Source of the DNA: Opitutales bacterium
GTDB lineage: Bacteria > Verrucomicrobiota > Verrucomicrobiia > Opitutales > JAFGAQ01
NCBI GenBank assembly: GCA_028704125.1
Contig: JAQVLM010000156.1
Location: 1 to 7,145 of the forward strand
Reading direction: 5' to 3'
Length of the DNA stretch: 7,145 nt
Part shown: in pieces, positions 1 through 6,264 of the stretch
Layout of the letters: the number at the start of each line of letters is the position of its first letter
Position numbering within the stretch: position 1 is the stretch's first letter
Notes under the pieces: generated by a model
Told to the model about the DNA's origin: nothing
Database searches by the model: none
What the model saw: the letters and a program-made list of their open reading frames with translations, nothing else
Made by a program: the position numbers and the translations under genes

Positions 1-529
1 GGAAACGGTCGAAATCGAATTCCTTCGAGATGTCGTTGGCGAGCTGTTTGGAAACCCATTTTTCGCCAGCTGGTTTTCCGTTGGCCAGAACCTTGTGGCT
101 TTCGTATTTGTAACCGGCGATTTCCGAAGTATCACCCTTTTTGACCTCGATTTTGGTTTTCGCAGCTTCCTGTTGCTGTTGGGCCATCATTGCCTGAACC
201 ATCGGATTATCAAGCAGGGCACTCACATGGGCTTGCAACTGTTCTTCGAGTATCTTGGGCATTTCCGAGAATTTGCCCTGGATAAATGCCTTGTGGCTGT
301 GATTAAAAGAGACGTAGTGATCCTTCTTCAGGTCAATGATGGTATCGACCATCCCATCGAGGTACTCAGCTGATTTCCCCTTGCTGAAGTATGAAATGCG
401 TTCCTCTCCGTCTTCATCCATAACGATGGTGAGGTCGGCGTGGAGTCGGGATGCGCCGGCAATGACCAGAAGTGAAAGCAACGGGAGTGATTTCCTCAGA
501 ATGTGCGGAATGATGATGTCAGGATTCAT
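1..529 (-). CDS. Secreted DUF4412-like protein, 3' end outside the window
   Basis: Reading the minus strand from the ATG at 529-527 gives 176 uninterrupted codons to the window edge, so the stop is missing. Residues 1-31 form a signal peptide: a basic residue pair, a hydrophobic stretch LPLLSLLVIAGA, then a likely cleavage site after SRLHA. The mature part starts DLTIVMDEDGEERISYFSKG, followed by a Gln/Met-rich helical segment near residues 108-121. The segment GDTSEIAGYKYESHKVLANG, then a WVSK motif (about 132-161), matches the 'IAGY...W(V)S' pattern I associate with DUF4412-type periplasmic proteins of unknown function. It is probably exported to the periplasm or outer surface. A TTG twelve bases upstream is an alternative start; neither has a clear ribosome site. 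It is transcribed divergently from the exporter gene. The open frame and signal peptide are seen directly; the family name is inference. Confidence 0.8.
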   Translation of the reverse strand, partial: MNPDIIIPHILRKSLPLLSLLVIAGASRLHADLTIVMDEDGEERISYFSKGKSAEYLDGMVDTIIDLKKDHYVSFNHSHKAFIQGKFSEMPKILEEQLQAHVSALLDNPMVQAMMAQQQQEAAKTKIEVKKGDTSEIAGYKYESHKVLANGKPAGEKWVSKQLANDISKEFDFDRF

Positions 530-839
530 GTGTTCGATCAATAGTTCAGATTATAATGGTGAGTACAAGAGGTCTCCGTACAGATATATGATAGAATGAG
601 AAATGTGTGACGGTGTGACAATCCCGGATATTCAAGATTTCAGAGTATTATTAGAAAAGTCAGGCAATCCCGTCTTTGATGGTTGATGAAGGGTTCCTCC
701 GGTATGGTATAGCGAGGACGAGCGACTTTTCCGGTGGCTCGGGGTATTTGGTGTCATGGGCGAGATGCAGAAAATGGGAATTGGTGCTGTCGATCGATGC
801 TGGAATTGACGTCAGTTCGTCTCCTTGTTTTTGTGGGTC
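530..839. other. Divergent intergenic region, no convincing gene
   Basis: This stretch of about 310 bases lies between two divergently transcribed genes and must hold promoters for both. The half near 540-660 is AT-rich, whereas 690-839 is more balanced. Apart from the TATAAT on the minus strand, I see only weak promoter-like matches. One is TTGATG followed by GGTATA in the 680-710 region on the plus strand. The open frames here, including one of 63 codons on the minus strand, have no ATG start with a ribosome site and no recognisable motif. Confidence 0.5.
550..555 (-). promoter_or_regulatory. Possible -10 box (TATAAT) for the DUF4412-like gene
   Basis: Read on the minus strand, a perfect TATAAT lies about 20 bases upstream of the ATG at 529. 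It would give a very short leader of roughly 14 nucleotides. No good TTGACA-like -35 box stands at the expected spacing, so this is a position-based suggestion only. Confidence 0.25.
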
Positions 840-1466
840 ATGGATTCTCACACGGTTGGATTCTTGTTGGCGTCAATAGCGCTATCATTGTCGCCCGGCC
901 CGGACAATCTGTTCGTGGTCTCGCAAGGCATCGCGTATGGGCGCAAGCCCGCGTTCTGGGCGGCATGTGGAATGGTGAGCGGGGTGTTGGTGCACACGTT
1001 GGCAGCGGCCTTTGGAATATCAGTTGTGTTCAGAACCTCTGCTTTGGCGTTTAATGTGGTCAAGTATGCGGGAGCAGGGTATTTGTTGTATCTGGCGTAT
1101 CGGGCGTTTCGGGAGCATGCGAGTTTCCGTCCGGGAAATCCGCCGGTTCAGCGGTCCTTGAGTGGCCTATACAGGCGGGGGTTTCTCATGAACGTGCTCA
1201 ATCCCAAAGTGGCACTGTTCTTCCTCGCTTTTCTGCCGCAGTTTGTTCGTCCCGATCAAGGGTCTGTTCCGATGCAGATGGTCGCGTTGGGAATCCTATT
1301 CATGGCACAGGCATTTGTGGTATTTGCGACGATCGCATACTTTGCCGGTTCGGTTGGATACTGGCTCCAGCGCAAACCCGCAATGGGCCGATGGTTGGGT
1401 TGGCTTAGCGGGACTGTTTTTGCCTTTCTCGGGCTCCGGTTGCTTTTTTCGAACCGGCAACTGTGA
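840..1466 (+). CDS. LysE/RhtB-family amino-acid exporter
   Basis: This is a 208-residue inner-membrane protein of the LysE/RhtB translocator family, which exports amino acids or related small metabolites using the proton gradient. The N-terminus carries the family signature SLSPGPDNLFVVSQG (about 16-30), followed by GRKPAFWAACGMVSG (34-48). KYAGAGYLLYLAYRAF (75-90) and NVLNPKVALFFLAFLPQFV (118-136) are also classic family blocks. About six hydrophobic segments and the length both fit the family. The frame is open from a TTG at 825, but the ATG at 840 puts the first membrane segment at the usual distance, so I chose it; neither has a strong ribosome site. Its stop codon overlaps a GTG that could extend the following ThiS frame, suggesting co-transcription. 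The substrate cannot be told from sequence; the neighbouring thiS gene does not establish a link to thiamine precursors. Confidence 0.92.
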   Translation: MDSHTVGFLLASIALSLSPGPDNLFVVSQGIAYGRKPAFWAACGMVSGVLVHTLAAAFGISVVFRTSALAFNVVKYAGAGYLLYLAYRAFREHASFRPGNPPVQRSLSGLYRRGFLMNVLNPKVALFFLAFLPQFVRPDQGSVPMQMVALGILFMAQAFVVFATIAYFAGSVGYWLQRKPAMGRWLGWLSGTVFAFLGLRLLFSNRQL

Positions 1467-1537
1467 ATCCTGAATGTGGGGCTGATAACGAAAAGGTTGT
1501 AGATCCGGCAGATTGCGTCCATACGAATGATTTTCAT

Positions 1538-1750
1538 ATGACAGAGAGGGCAAAGATCAAAGCGAACGGGGAATCCTACGAAGTTGAAGCGGGTTGTTCT
1601 CTGGAATCCTTTCTTGATCAACTTGGGCTGAAGCTGGATATGGTGGTAGTCGAGTATAATGGGCAGGCTCACACCCGAAAACAGGCTCGATCCATTCAGC
1701 TTGTGGATGGGGATGTCCTGGAGATCATTCGCATTGTTGCGGGTGGGTGA
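1538..1750 (+). CDS. thiS: Sulfur carrier protein ThiS
   Basis: This 70-residue protein has the beta-grasp (ubiquitin-like) pattern of ThiS and ends in Gly-Gly (IIRIVAGG). In ThiS, the terminal glycine is adenylated by ThiF and converted to a thiocarboxylate, which donates sulfur to ThiG for the thiamine thiazole ring in the cytoplasm. Visible family blocks are KANGESYEVEAGCSLESFL, then VVVEYNGQ (37-43), and LVDGDVLEIIRIVAGG (55-70). The length from ATG 1538 is typical. The same frame is open back to a GTG at 1463 that overlaps the exporter stop. That longer start would add 25 residues with no beta-grasp features; it would give translational coupling but an atypical protein. No ribosome site is clear for either. 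thiF, thiG and thiH are not in the window, so this is an isolated thiS here. A MoaD-like carrier is a less likely alternative. Confidence 0.88.
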   Translation: MTERAKIKANGESYEVEAGCSLESFLDQLGLKLDMVVVEYNGQAHTRKQARSIQLVDGDVLEIIRIVAGG

Positions 1751-1838
1751 GGAGAAGGTTGAAATGGCTGAAGCATGATAAGTGGCGTGGCGTTTCGATT
1801 GCCCCACGAGAATGAGCATGAATGTTGAAGAATACACC

Positions 1839-1865
1839 GGAGGTTAGAATATGGTACACTGGTAA
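1839..1865 (+). promoter_or_regulatory. Strong Shine-Dalgarno site leading a four-codon ORF
   Basis: GGAGG at 1839-1843 stands seven bases before an ATG at 1851. This is the best-formed ribosome site in the window, yet the frame reads only Met-Val-His-Trp and stops at TAA 1863-1865. That stop overlaps the ATG of the next short frame by one base (TAATG). It could be a leader peptide or re-initiation start upstream of the membrane-protein gene. It may also be the remnant of a lost gene start, or chance. Confidence 0.3.
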
Positions 1866-1939
1866 TGAGAATCTATAGGGACGGGTATTGTAAGAAGTGC
1901 GTAGAATTGAACGAGGATCAAATTTGTGTGTTGGAATGA
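1865..1939 (+). CDS. Possible 24-residue peptide with a CxxC motif
   Basis: This short frame starts at an ATG that overlaps the stop of a four-codon ORF and ends at TGA 1937-1939. The peptide begins MRIYRDGYCKKCVELNED and contains a Cys-x-x-Cys pair plus a third Cys near its end, reminiscent of the first half of a zinc-ribbon knuckle. Its stop lies just before the alternative ATG (1956) of the following membrane-protein gene and overlaps that gene's GTG start (1926), so it could couple translation. Function is unknown. Chance cannot be excluded at this length, and a truncated zinc-ribbon gene is another possibility. Confidence 0.22.
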   Translation: MRIYRDGYCKKCVELNEDQICVLE

Positions 1940-3533
1940 AAGGACTCTGATAGATATGCGAAGTGTAGAGATTTCAAAACCGATGGGTATACTGCTTCCA
2001 GTTACCTTGTTTGTCCTTTCCATTCTGTATAATTTCAGTCTCATCAAGAGCCCAGTTGGAGTGTTGGACGAGGGAATTATTCTAGCGGGTGCCCAGAGAG
2101 TTTCTAACGGGGAATTTCCAGTTGCGGACTTTTGGGATCTCTATCCGCCGGGTCAGTATTTGGTGGTTTCAGCACTTTTCAGTGTATTTGGTGAATCGGT
2201 ATTAACTGAAAGACTCTACGACATTGTAATTAGGTCCTTTCTGGCGCTAGTCGTTTACCTTTCAGTGTTACATATAGCCTCATCGTATAGAAATGCCCTT
2301 CTTGGATGGTTTGTCGTCTTGGTATGTATCGGGTCCATCGAATTCAGTGGCTATCCGGTTTATCCGGCTCTTGTGTTTGCTGTTTTGTGTGGGTATTATA
2401 TGAGCCGTTACATTGAAAGTAAACGACTTATATATGTGGTTTCTGCAGGCGCATGTATCGCAATCAGTTCGGTGTTCAGGCACGATATTGGTTGCATGTT
2501 TTGTGTTACACTGTTTGTTGTGACATTGGTTCAATTGATAGTAAACAAAGAGCGATTAGTTTCTCCTATCCTATGCCTGATTTCCGGAGCGGTTCCGATA
2601 ATTGCTATGATTTCATTGAAATGGACTTCGGTTGCTGATATCGATTCTATTGTCAATCAACTGGTGTTTTATCCCGCCGCGCTTATGCCGACTTATCGAT
2701 GGTTGCCTTATCCAGCGCTTGATTCAATTGAGGCGTTACCTTTCTACTCATATCCTTTGGTGTTGGTTATTGGAATAATTGTTTCCATGGCGGCTGTTTG
2801 TAGAAGGAAACTGACAGGAAAACTGCGATATGGAGTATTGTTGTTTTCAGCTGTCGGGCTCGTATTTATGAAGGTGGCGTCTGTGCGGTCAGACTATGTT
2901 CATCTGGTTCCGGTTATTATTGTCGCAGCTATCGTGGGTGGACTGATGTTGTCGTCAGATGTAGTTGATTACGTGAGCGCAGGAATAGTTCGAATGAAGA
3001 GGGGTTATACATGTGGAATAATAGTGCTTTTGGTTGGTCCGGCTGTATTTTCTTTAGTCAACAAATTCAAAACGCTTGACGCTTCGTATTTTTGTCTTAA
3101 TAGTTATACTAATAGAGCCTCGTTCTCTCGGCTTTCAGATGATCTAAGCAGTGTTGTTATGCATGTTAAAAATGGCTGTCGTGAATCTGAATACATATAT
3201 GTGGGTGTCACTAATCACGATCGTTTTATGGGAAATGAAACGATCATATACTTTCTTTCAGATAGGAGATATGCAACACGGTATCATCAACTTGTCCCAG
3301 GGTTTTCGAGCCTGCCGGAGATCCAGGATGAGATTATCTTTGAACTGGAGTCGAATCGACCGAAGTTTGCAGTCTTATCCCCGATGTTTTGGTATGAACC
3401 GAATCTGAGTCAGGTGGATATGGGAGTGGACACAGTCGATGACTATATTCATCGAAACTATTATCTGTGCGCGCAATATGGGAGGTATGAAGTGTGGAGT
3501 AGATTGAATGATTGCGGTAGCGATGAATATTGA
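1926..3533 (+). CDS. Polytopic membrane protein, probable GT-C-type glycosyltransferase
   Basis: This 535-residue inner-membrane protein has roughly ten hydrophobic segments up to about residue 375 and a soluble C-terminal region. After the first helix comes GVLDEGIILAGAQRVSNGEF (45-64), then DFWDLYPPGQY (68-78). This is the acidic first-loop and 'PPG' pattern of ArnT/PMT-like GT-C enzymes, which move a sugar from a polyprenyl-phosphate donor on the periplasmic side. Further conserved-looking spots are FRHDIG (184-189), RSDYVHLVP (321-329), NHDRFMGNE (430-438) and RRYATRYHQLVPGF (447-460). This combination recurs in a group of uncharacterised bacterial GT-C-like proteins. The GTG at 1926 has GAGGA eight bases upstream; an ATG at 1956 preceded by AAAGGA is nearly as good and may be the true start. 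The gene is visibly AT-richer than its neighbours (sampled 60-base lines were about 32-40% GC), suggesting transfer. Acceptor and sugar are unknown. Confidence 0.75.
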   Translation: MCWNERTLIDMRSVEISKPMGILLPVTLFVLSILYNFSLIKSPVGVLDEGIILAGAQRVSNGEFPVADFWDLYPPGQYLVVSALFSVFGESVLTERLYDIVIRSFLALVVYLSVLHIASSYRNALLGWFVVLVCIGSIEFSGYPVYPALVFAVLCGYYMSRYIESKRLIYVVSAGACIAISSVFRHDIGCMFCVTLFVVTLVQLIVNKERLVSPILCLISGAVPIIAMISLKWTSVADIDSIVNQLVFYPAALMPTYRWLPYPALDSIEALPFYSYPLVLVIGIIVSMAAVCRRKLTGKLRYGVLLFSAVGLVFMKVASVRSDYVHLVPVIIVAAIVGGLMLSSDVVDYVSAGIVRMKRGYTCGIIVLLVGPAVFSLVNKFKTLDASYFCLNSYTNRASFSRLSDDLSSVVMHVKNGCRESEYIYVGVTNHDRFMGNETIIYFLSDRRYATRYHQLVPGFSSLPEIQDEIIFELESNRPKFAVLSPMFWYEPNLSQVDMGVDTVDDYIHRNYYLCAQYGRYEVWSRLNDCGSDEY

Positions 3534-3594
3534 ATATGAGCTTCAGGGGTGGCGGAACACGATTGGGTTGGTCTGTTGAGATTGAATGGATAGT

Positions 3595-3603
3595 GAGGGA
3601 GGG
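3595..3603 (+). promoter_or_regulatory. Ribosome binding site deciding the start of the next gene
   Basis: A purine-rich GAGGGAGGG lies eight bases before a TTG (3612) and fourteen before an ATG (3618). The spacing favours TTG, whereas codon preference favours ATG; the two products differ by only two residues. Confidence 0.45.
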
Positions 3604-3611
3604 TTGTCTGA

Positions 3612-5864
3612 TTGCTTATGGAGGGAGGATTCCAGTCTGAGGGGTTGGTTCTTGAGAGGAGGGACACTCGTTCGAGCTCGAAACCCGTGGTCTTTGCATC
3701 ACCGCGGATAGGGAGGGTAGCGGTTTGGTGCACGCGCATGCTGGCTGGTGTGGCGGTAGCGTATGCACTCTATGTTGCCATTTGGGCTTACGCAAACGCC
3801 GTGGTTCCGTTGTATTGGGATCAGTGGGATAATCAGAGCGCATACATTGCTTACACCGCCAATCCTGAAGGCTGGCTCCGCTGGTTGTTTGCATTGCATA
3901 ATGAGCACAGGATAACGATTCCGAGGTTGTTTTTCCTCGCCGACGTGCACGTTTTTGGAGGATCCAACCGCTTTCTGGTGTTTTCAATCCTCACGGTTCA
4001 GGGGCTTTGTGCATGGCTGGGGGTTCGCCTTGCGGCTCGGTATGTGTCCCGATCGGGAATCGTGTTTCCGCTGCTTGTGGCATTTGTTGCGATATTGTGC
4101 TTTGCCGCATGTCAGATGGAGAACTTCACATGGGGATTCCAGATTCAGTTTGTTCTCGTTTTCTTCTTTGGTCTATTGGCGTTCTATTTTGGGCAAAGTC
4201 CGGACGGGAACGGATCTGCGGGCTGGATGCGATACATTCTGGCACTTGTGGCGGGGGTGGCTGCCTATCTGTCGATGGCGAATGGACTGCTGGTTTTGCC
4301 GCTCTTGGGTGTAGTCGTTTTTCTGAGCGGGGGAGGATGGGGCCGGGTATTGGCTGCGTGGAGCCTCGGCGCTATCATGGGTTGGTGGCACCTGAGCTCA
4401 GGTCAGAGCCCATTTCATTTGGATGTGTTTAGCGGTTGGAGTGTGGATGATGCGTTTTCCATGGCAAACTACTTGCTCGTGTATCTGGGGAGTCCGGTGC
4501 GGGGTGAGTCGTTGGTTCTTGGGCGGGTCCTTGCGTTGTGCACCTTGGTGTGGAATTCATTCGTGATCGGGCGGCTGGTGTTCGGGAGGCGCAGGGATCC
4601 GGTGGCATGGGTATTTGTGGGAATGATTCTCTTTGTGGTGGGATCGGCTTTTTTGACCGCTTTTGGCCGACATGAATTGTCGATGCTGCAAGCGACGTCC
4701 GGGCGCTATTCCACTCCAGCTGTGCATTTCTGGATGCATACTGGACTGCTGGCGGCTTGGTTGTGCTTGGGGACCTCCAGCGGGAGTCGGAGTCGCGACC
4801 GGTGGTTCGGTGTTCCAAGCGGTGTATTGGTATTCTACTATGCGGTCTATCTTCTGACGCACCAGCAAGGATACTTTGATCACTATTCCGGCTTCAAAAA
4901 ACGCAGCGACATTGCCATGGAAGCTTTGCGTCAGGATGTACATGACCCGGATTACTCGGGTGTTTTGTATCCTCGAATGCAGGATATGCGCGCCGTCCTT
5001 GGCTGGATGCGAACTGAGGGATCGATGGCTGAGTTGTATCAACCTCAGAAGTTTGAAGTGGATCCGGTCAATCAGGTTGCTGTGGATTGGGAGTGGACAG
5101 AGGTATTGGTAACCAAGACAATGGGCTTGGTGGATCCTGATGCCTCGCGAGGGGTATTCCGCGGCGTGCTGCGGATGGATCGGGCTTATGTTCCAAGCTC
5201 TCTCGTATTCATTGTCGACCAGTCGGTGCTTGGCAGCGGGGGTGTGATTTCGGAGGTGGACGCGACATGTCCCGAAGCTGGATTGTGGGAGGTGCATGGT
5301 CATTGGAACACCCTCCCTCCGAAAGGTCAGACGATCTCGGTGTGGATCAAGCTGGACCGTGAAGGTTATGCCACTGGGGAGATGGAATTCTCCGGAGCAG
5401 AGGCTCCAGATCGCGGGAATGTGGTGCCTTTTGCGTCGATCGATGGACTCCCGACATTACCTTTTGAGGTTGTGTGTCAGGAAAGTGCATGGGCAGTGAA
5501 TGGCTGTTTCCCATCTGTGTTGAATGTGCCAACCCTTGGCGAAGTCTGGGGTTCGTGGAATGGCGCGGATGCTCACACGGGCAAAATGTCGATTCGTGTG
5601 GTGTTACCCCGTGGCGCCCGTGAATTGATTCTGCCCTTCATTACAGGCCCCGGAAAACCATGTGTGGCGGTTCGAGCCGGAAATTCAGGGGATAAGGGTT
5701 CCTGCGTGGGAATTGAGCCCGAATCGATGCCTGAGGAATGGCATGCGCTGGTCTTCGATCTCCGGAGTCTGGATCTTTCGGATGATGTTGTGGAAATCGA
5801 GCTGAATGAGTCTGGCAAGGAATGGGGACAGTGGGCAGCGTTTGCGGCTCCCCGTGCGCGCTGA
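3612..5864 (+). CDS. Large GT-C-like membrane protein with beta-rich C-terminal domain
   Basis: This is a 750-residue protein. After a short cytoplasmic tail and a first membrane helix (about 42-66) comes YWDQWDNQSAYIAY, then FALHNEHRITIPRL (93-106). An acidic motif and 'HNEHR' at this position recall the first periplasmic loop of GT-C glycosyltransferases. Other likely family marks are QMENFTWGFQIQF (168-180), SMANGLLVLP (221-230) and SGRYSTPAVHFW (363-374). I recall similar blocks in uncharacterised membrane proteins of bacterial surface-glycan loci. About ten hydrophobic segments end near residue 415. Residues about 420-750 are soluble and probably periplasmic. The last 200 are beta-strand-rich and end with EWGQWAAFAAP (737-747), like a sugar-binding or jelly-roll module, though I cannot name the fold. 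Its base composition is much more GC-rich than the preceding gene (sampled lines about 57-65%). It follows that gene by 78 bases on the same strand and may be co-transcribed with it. Function as a glycosyltransferase is inference. Confidence 0.72.
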   Translation: MLMEGGFQSEGLVLERRDTRSSSKPVVFASPRIGRVAVWCTRMLAGVAVAYALYVAIWAYANAVVPLYWDQWDNQSAYIAYTANPEGWLRWLFALHNEHRITIPRLFFLADVHVFGGSNRFLVFSILTVQGLCAWLGVRLAARYVSRSGIVFPLLVAFVAILCFAACQMENFTWGFQIQFVLVFFFGLLAFYFGQSPDGNGSAGWMRYILALVAGVAAYLSMANGLLVLPLLGVVVFLSGGGWGRVLAAWSLGAIMGWWHLSSGQSPFHLDVFSGWSVDDAFSMANYLLVYLGSPVRGESLVLGRVLALCTLVWNSFVIGRLVFGRRRDPVAWVFVGMILFVVGSAFLTAFGRHELSMLQATSGRYSTPAVHFWMHTGLLAAWLCLGTSSGSRSRDRWFGVPSGVLVFYYAVYLLTHQQGYFDHYSGFKKRSDIAMEALRQDVHDPDYSGVLYPRMQDMRAVLGWMRTEGSMAELYQPQKFEVDPVNQVAVDWEWTEVLVTKTMGLVDPDASRGVFRGVLRMDRAYVPSSLVFIVDQSVLGSGGVISEVDATCPEAGLWEVHGHWNTLPPKGQTISVWIKLDREGYATGEMEFSGAEAPDRGNVVPFASIDGLPTLPFEVVCQESAWAVNGCFPSVLNVPTLGEVWGSWNGADAHTGKMSIRVVLPRGARELILPFITGPGKPCVAVRAGNSGDKGSCVGIEPESMPEEWHALVFDLRSLDLSDDVVEIELNESGKEWGQWAAFAAPRAR

Positions 5865-5987
5865 ATTTGTGGAAGAACGCACGTTCCCTTTCAAGAAGGA
5901 CTATGCCAGTTGGGATATCGCGGTCCTGTTTGTGTGGAGTGATCGCGTCTCGACATCAGTGAAGGCTTCCATCCAGGATTGGGTGCT

Positions 5988-6000
5988 GACCGTGACGGTC
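5988..6000. repeat. 13-bp palindrome GACCGTGACGGTC
   Basis: The arms GACCGT and ACGGTC are perfectly complementary around a single central G. An odd-length dyad of this size could be a protein-binding site or simply chance. It is the first of a run of symmetrical sequences in this spacer. Confidence 0.5.
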
Positions 6001-6027
6001 TGTGATCAGATCTACTTACATACGGTT

Positions 6028-6051
6028 TTTGAAACCTCCACGGGTTTCAAA
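6028..6051. repeat. Perfect 9-bp hairpin (TTTGAAACC / GGTTTCAAA)
   Basis: The arms at 6028-6036 and 6043-6051 are perfectly complementary around the six-base loop TCCACG. On the plus strand the T-run comes before the stem rather than after it, and on the minus strand an A-run follows, so a classic terminator is unlikely in either direction. It may be part of a repeated element or a Rho-linked 3' end structure. Confidence 0.65.
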
Positions 6052-6052
6052 T

Positions 6053-6073
6053 AGAGCCAGGCGGCAAGGCTCT
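6053..6073. repeat. 6-bp hairpin (AGAGCC / GGCTCT)
   Basis: The arms at 6053-6058 and 6068-6073 enclose a nine-base loop. The hairpin begins one base after the previous hairpin, so the two form a tandem pair. Confidence 0.5.
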
Positions 6074-6096
6074 GCCCGAACATGCCCAACTTAGGA

Positions 6097-6129
6097 GAAA
6101 TCCCAAACCCAAGAGTAGGTTGGAATTTC
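6097..6129. repeat. Imperfect inverted repeat (GAAATCCCAA / TTGGAATTTC)
   Basis: Nine of ten positions pair between 6097-6106 and 6120-6129. An alternative inner pairing of AACC with GGTT is also possible. It is the third hairpin-like structure within about 100 bases. Confidence 0.4.
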
Positions 6130-6153
6130 TTTCTCGACGTGATGAACCCCGGA

Positions 6154-6165
6154 TTCTGATCAGAA
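6154..6165. repeat. 12-bp perfect palindrome TTCTGATCAGAA
   Basis: The sequence equals its own reverse complement. Its TGATCAGA part recurs at 6003-6010, so the hairpin-rich segment lies between two direct copies of that 8-mer. Confidence 0.5.
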
Positions 6166-6186
6166 GGTTGAGGGCGTGGACTTTCG

Positions 6187-6264
6187 CTAGTGGTTGTGCC
6201 TCCTCCCTGACTGCTTCTGCCATTCCTCAATCAGCTGCTGAACCCGATTTGATTCTGAAGTCAT
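6187..6264 (-). CDS. Possible 25-residue overlapping peptide or frameshifted tail
   Basis: This frame overlaps the last dozen codons of the membrane-protein gene in another register. It starts at an ATG and ends at TAG 6189-6187. Its composition is protein-like: polar at the start, then an amphipathic helix VQQLIEEWQKQSG, then a basic tail. There is no ribosome site. Two readings are possible: a small overlapping gene, or the true C-terminus of the membrane protein displaced by a one-base change. Chance is a real alternative. Confidence 0.18.
   Translation of the reverse strand: MTSESNRVQQLIEEWQKQSGRRHNH

Larger units (their letters stand above)
5865..6226. other. Convergent intergenic region rich in inverted repeats
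   Basis: These 362 bases lie between two genes that converge on it. No open frame looks like a real gene; an 82-codon plus-strand frame running through the left part mostly overlaps the preceding gene and shows no motif. The interval instead holds several palindromes and hairpins between 5988 and 6165, listed separately. None is followed by a T-run on either strand, so none is a standard intrinsic terminator. Confidence 0.55.

Noticed and set aside
336..599. 87-codon plus-strand frame
   Set aside because: It is Ser/Met-rich and largely antisense to the signal-peptide region of the DUF4412-like gene.
660..851. 63-codon minus-strand frame in the divergent spacer
   Set aside because: It needs a GTG start inside the exporter gene, has no recognisable motif, and is not supported by a ribosome site at its start.
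1785..1808. Terminator-like CGTGG/CCACG pairing after thiS
   Set aside because: The stem is only five bases with a large loop, and no T-run follows.
1256..1837. 193-codon open frame on the minus strand
   Set aside because: It is antisense to the exporter 3' end and all of thiS, both of which are well supported by family motifs.
3536..3640. 34-codon plus-strand frame between the two GT-C-like genes
   Set aside because: It has no ribosome site, runs into the next gene out of frame, and its composition is not distinctive.
4557..5303. 248-codon open frame on the minus strand
   Set aside because: It is fully antisense to the GT-C-like gene, is rich in His/Gln/Pro/Ser as expected from a shadow frame, and has no motif or ribosome site.
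6028..6051. Intrinsic terminator for the convergent genes
   Set aside because: The stem is strong, but no T-run follows it on either strand; on the plus strand the T-run precedes the stem.
5806..6054. 82-codon plus-strand frame after the large GT-C-like gene
   Set aside because: Its start is inside the previous gene, it runs through the palindrome region and ends in the hairpin, and no family motif is visible.
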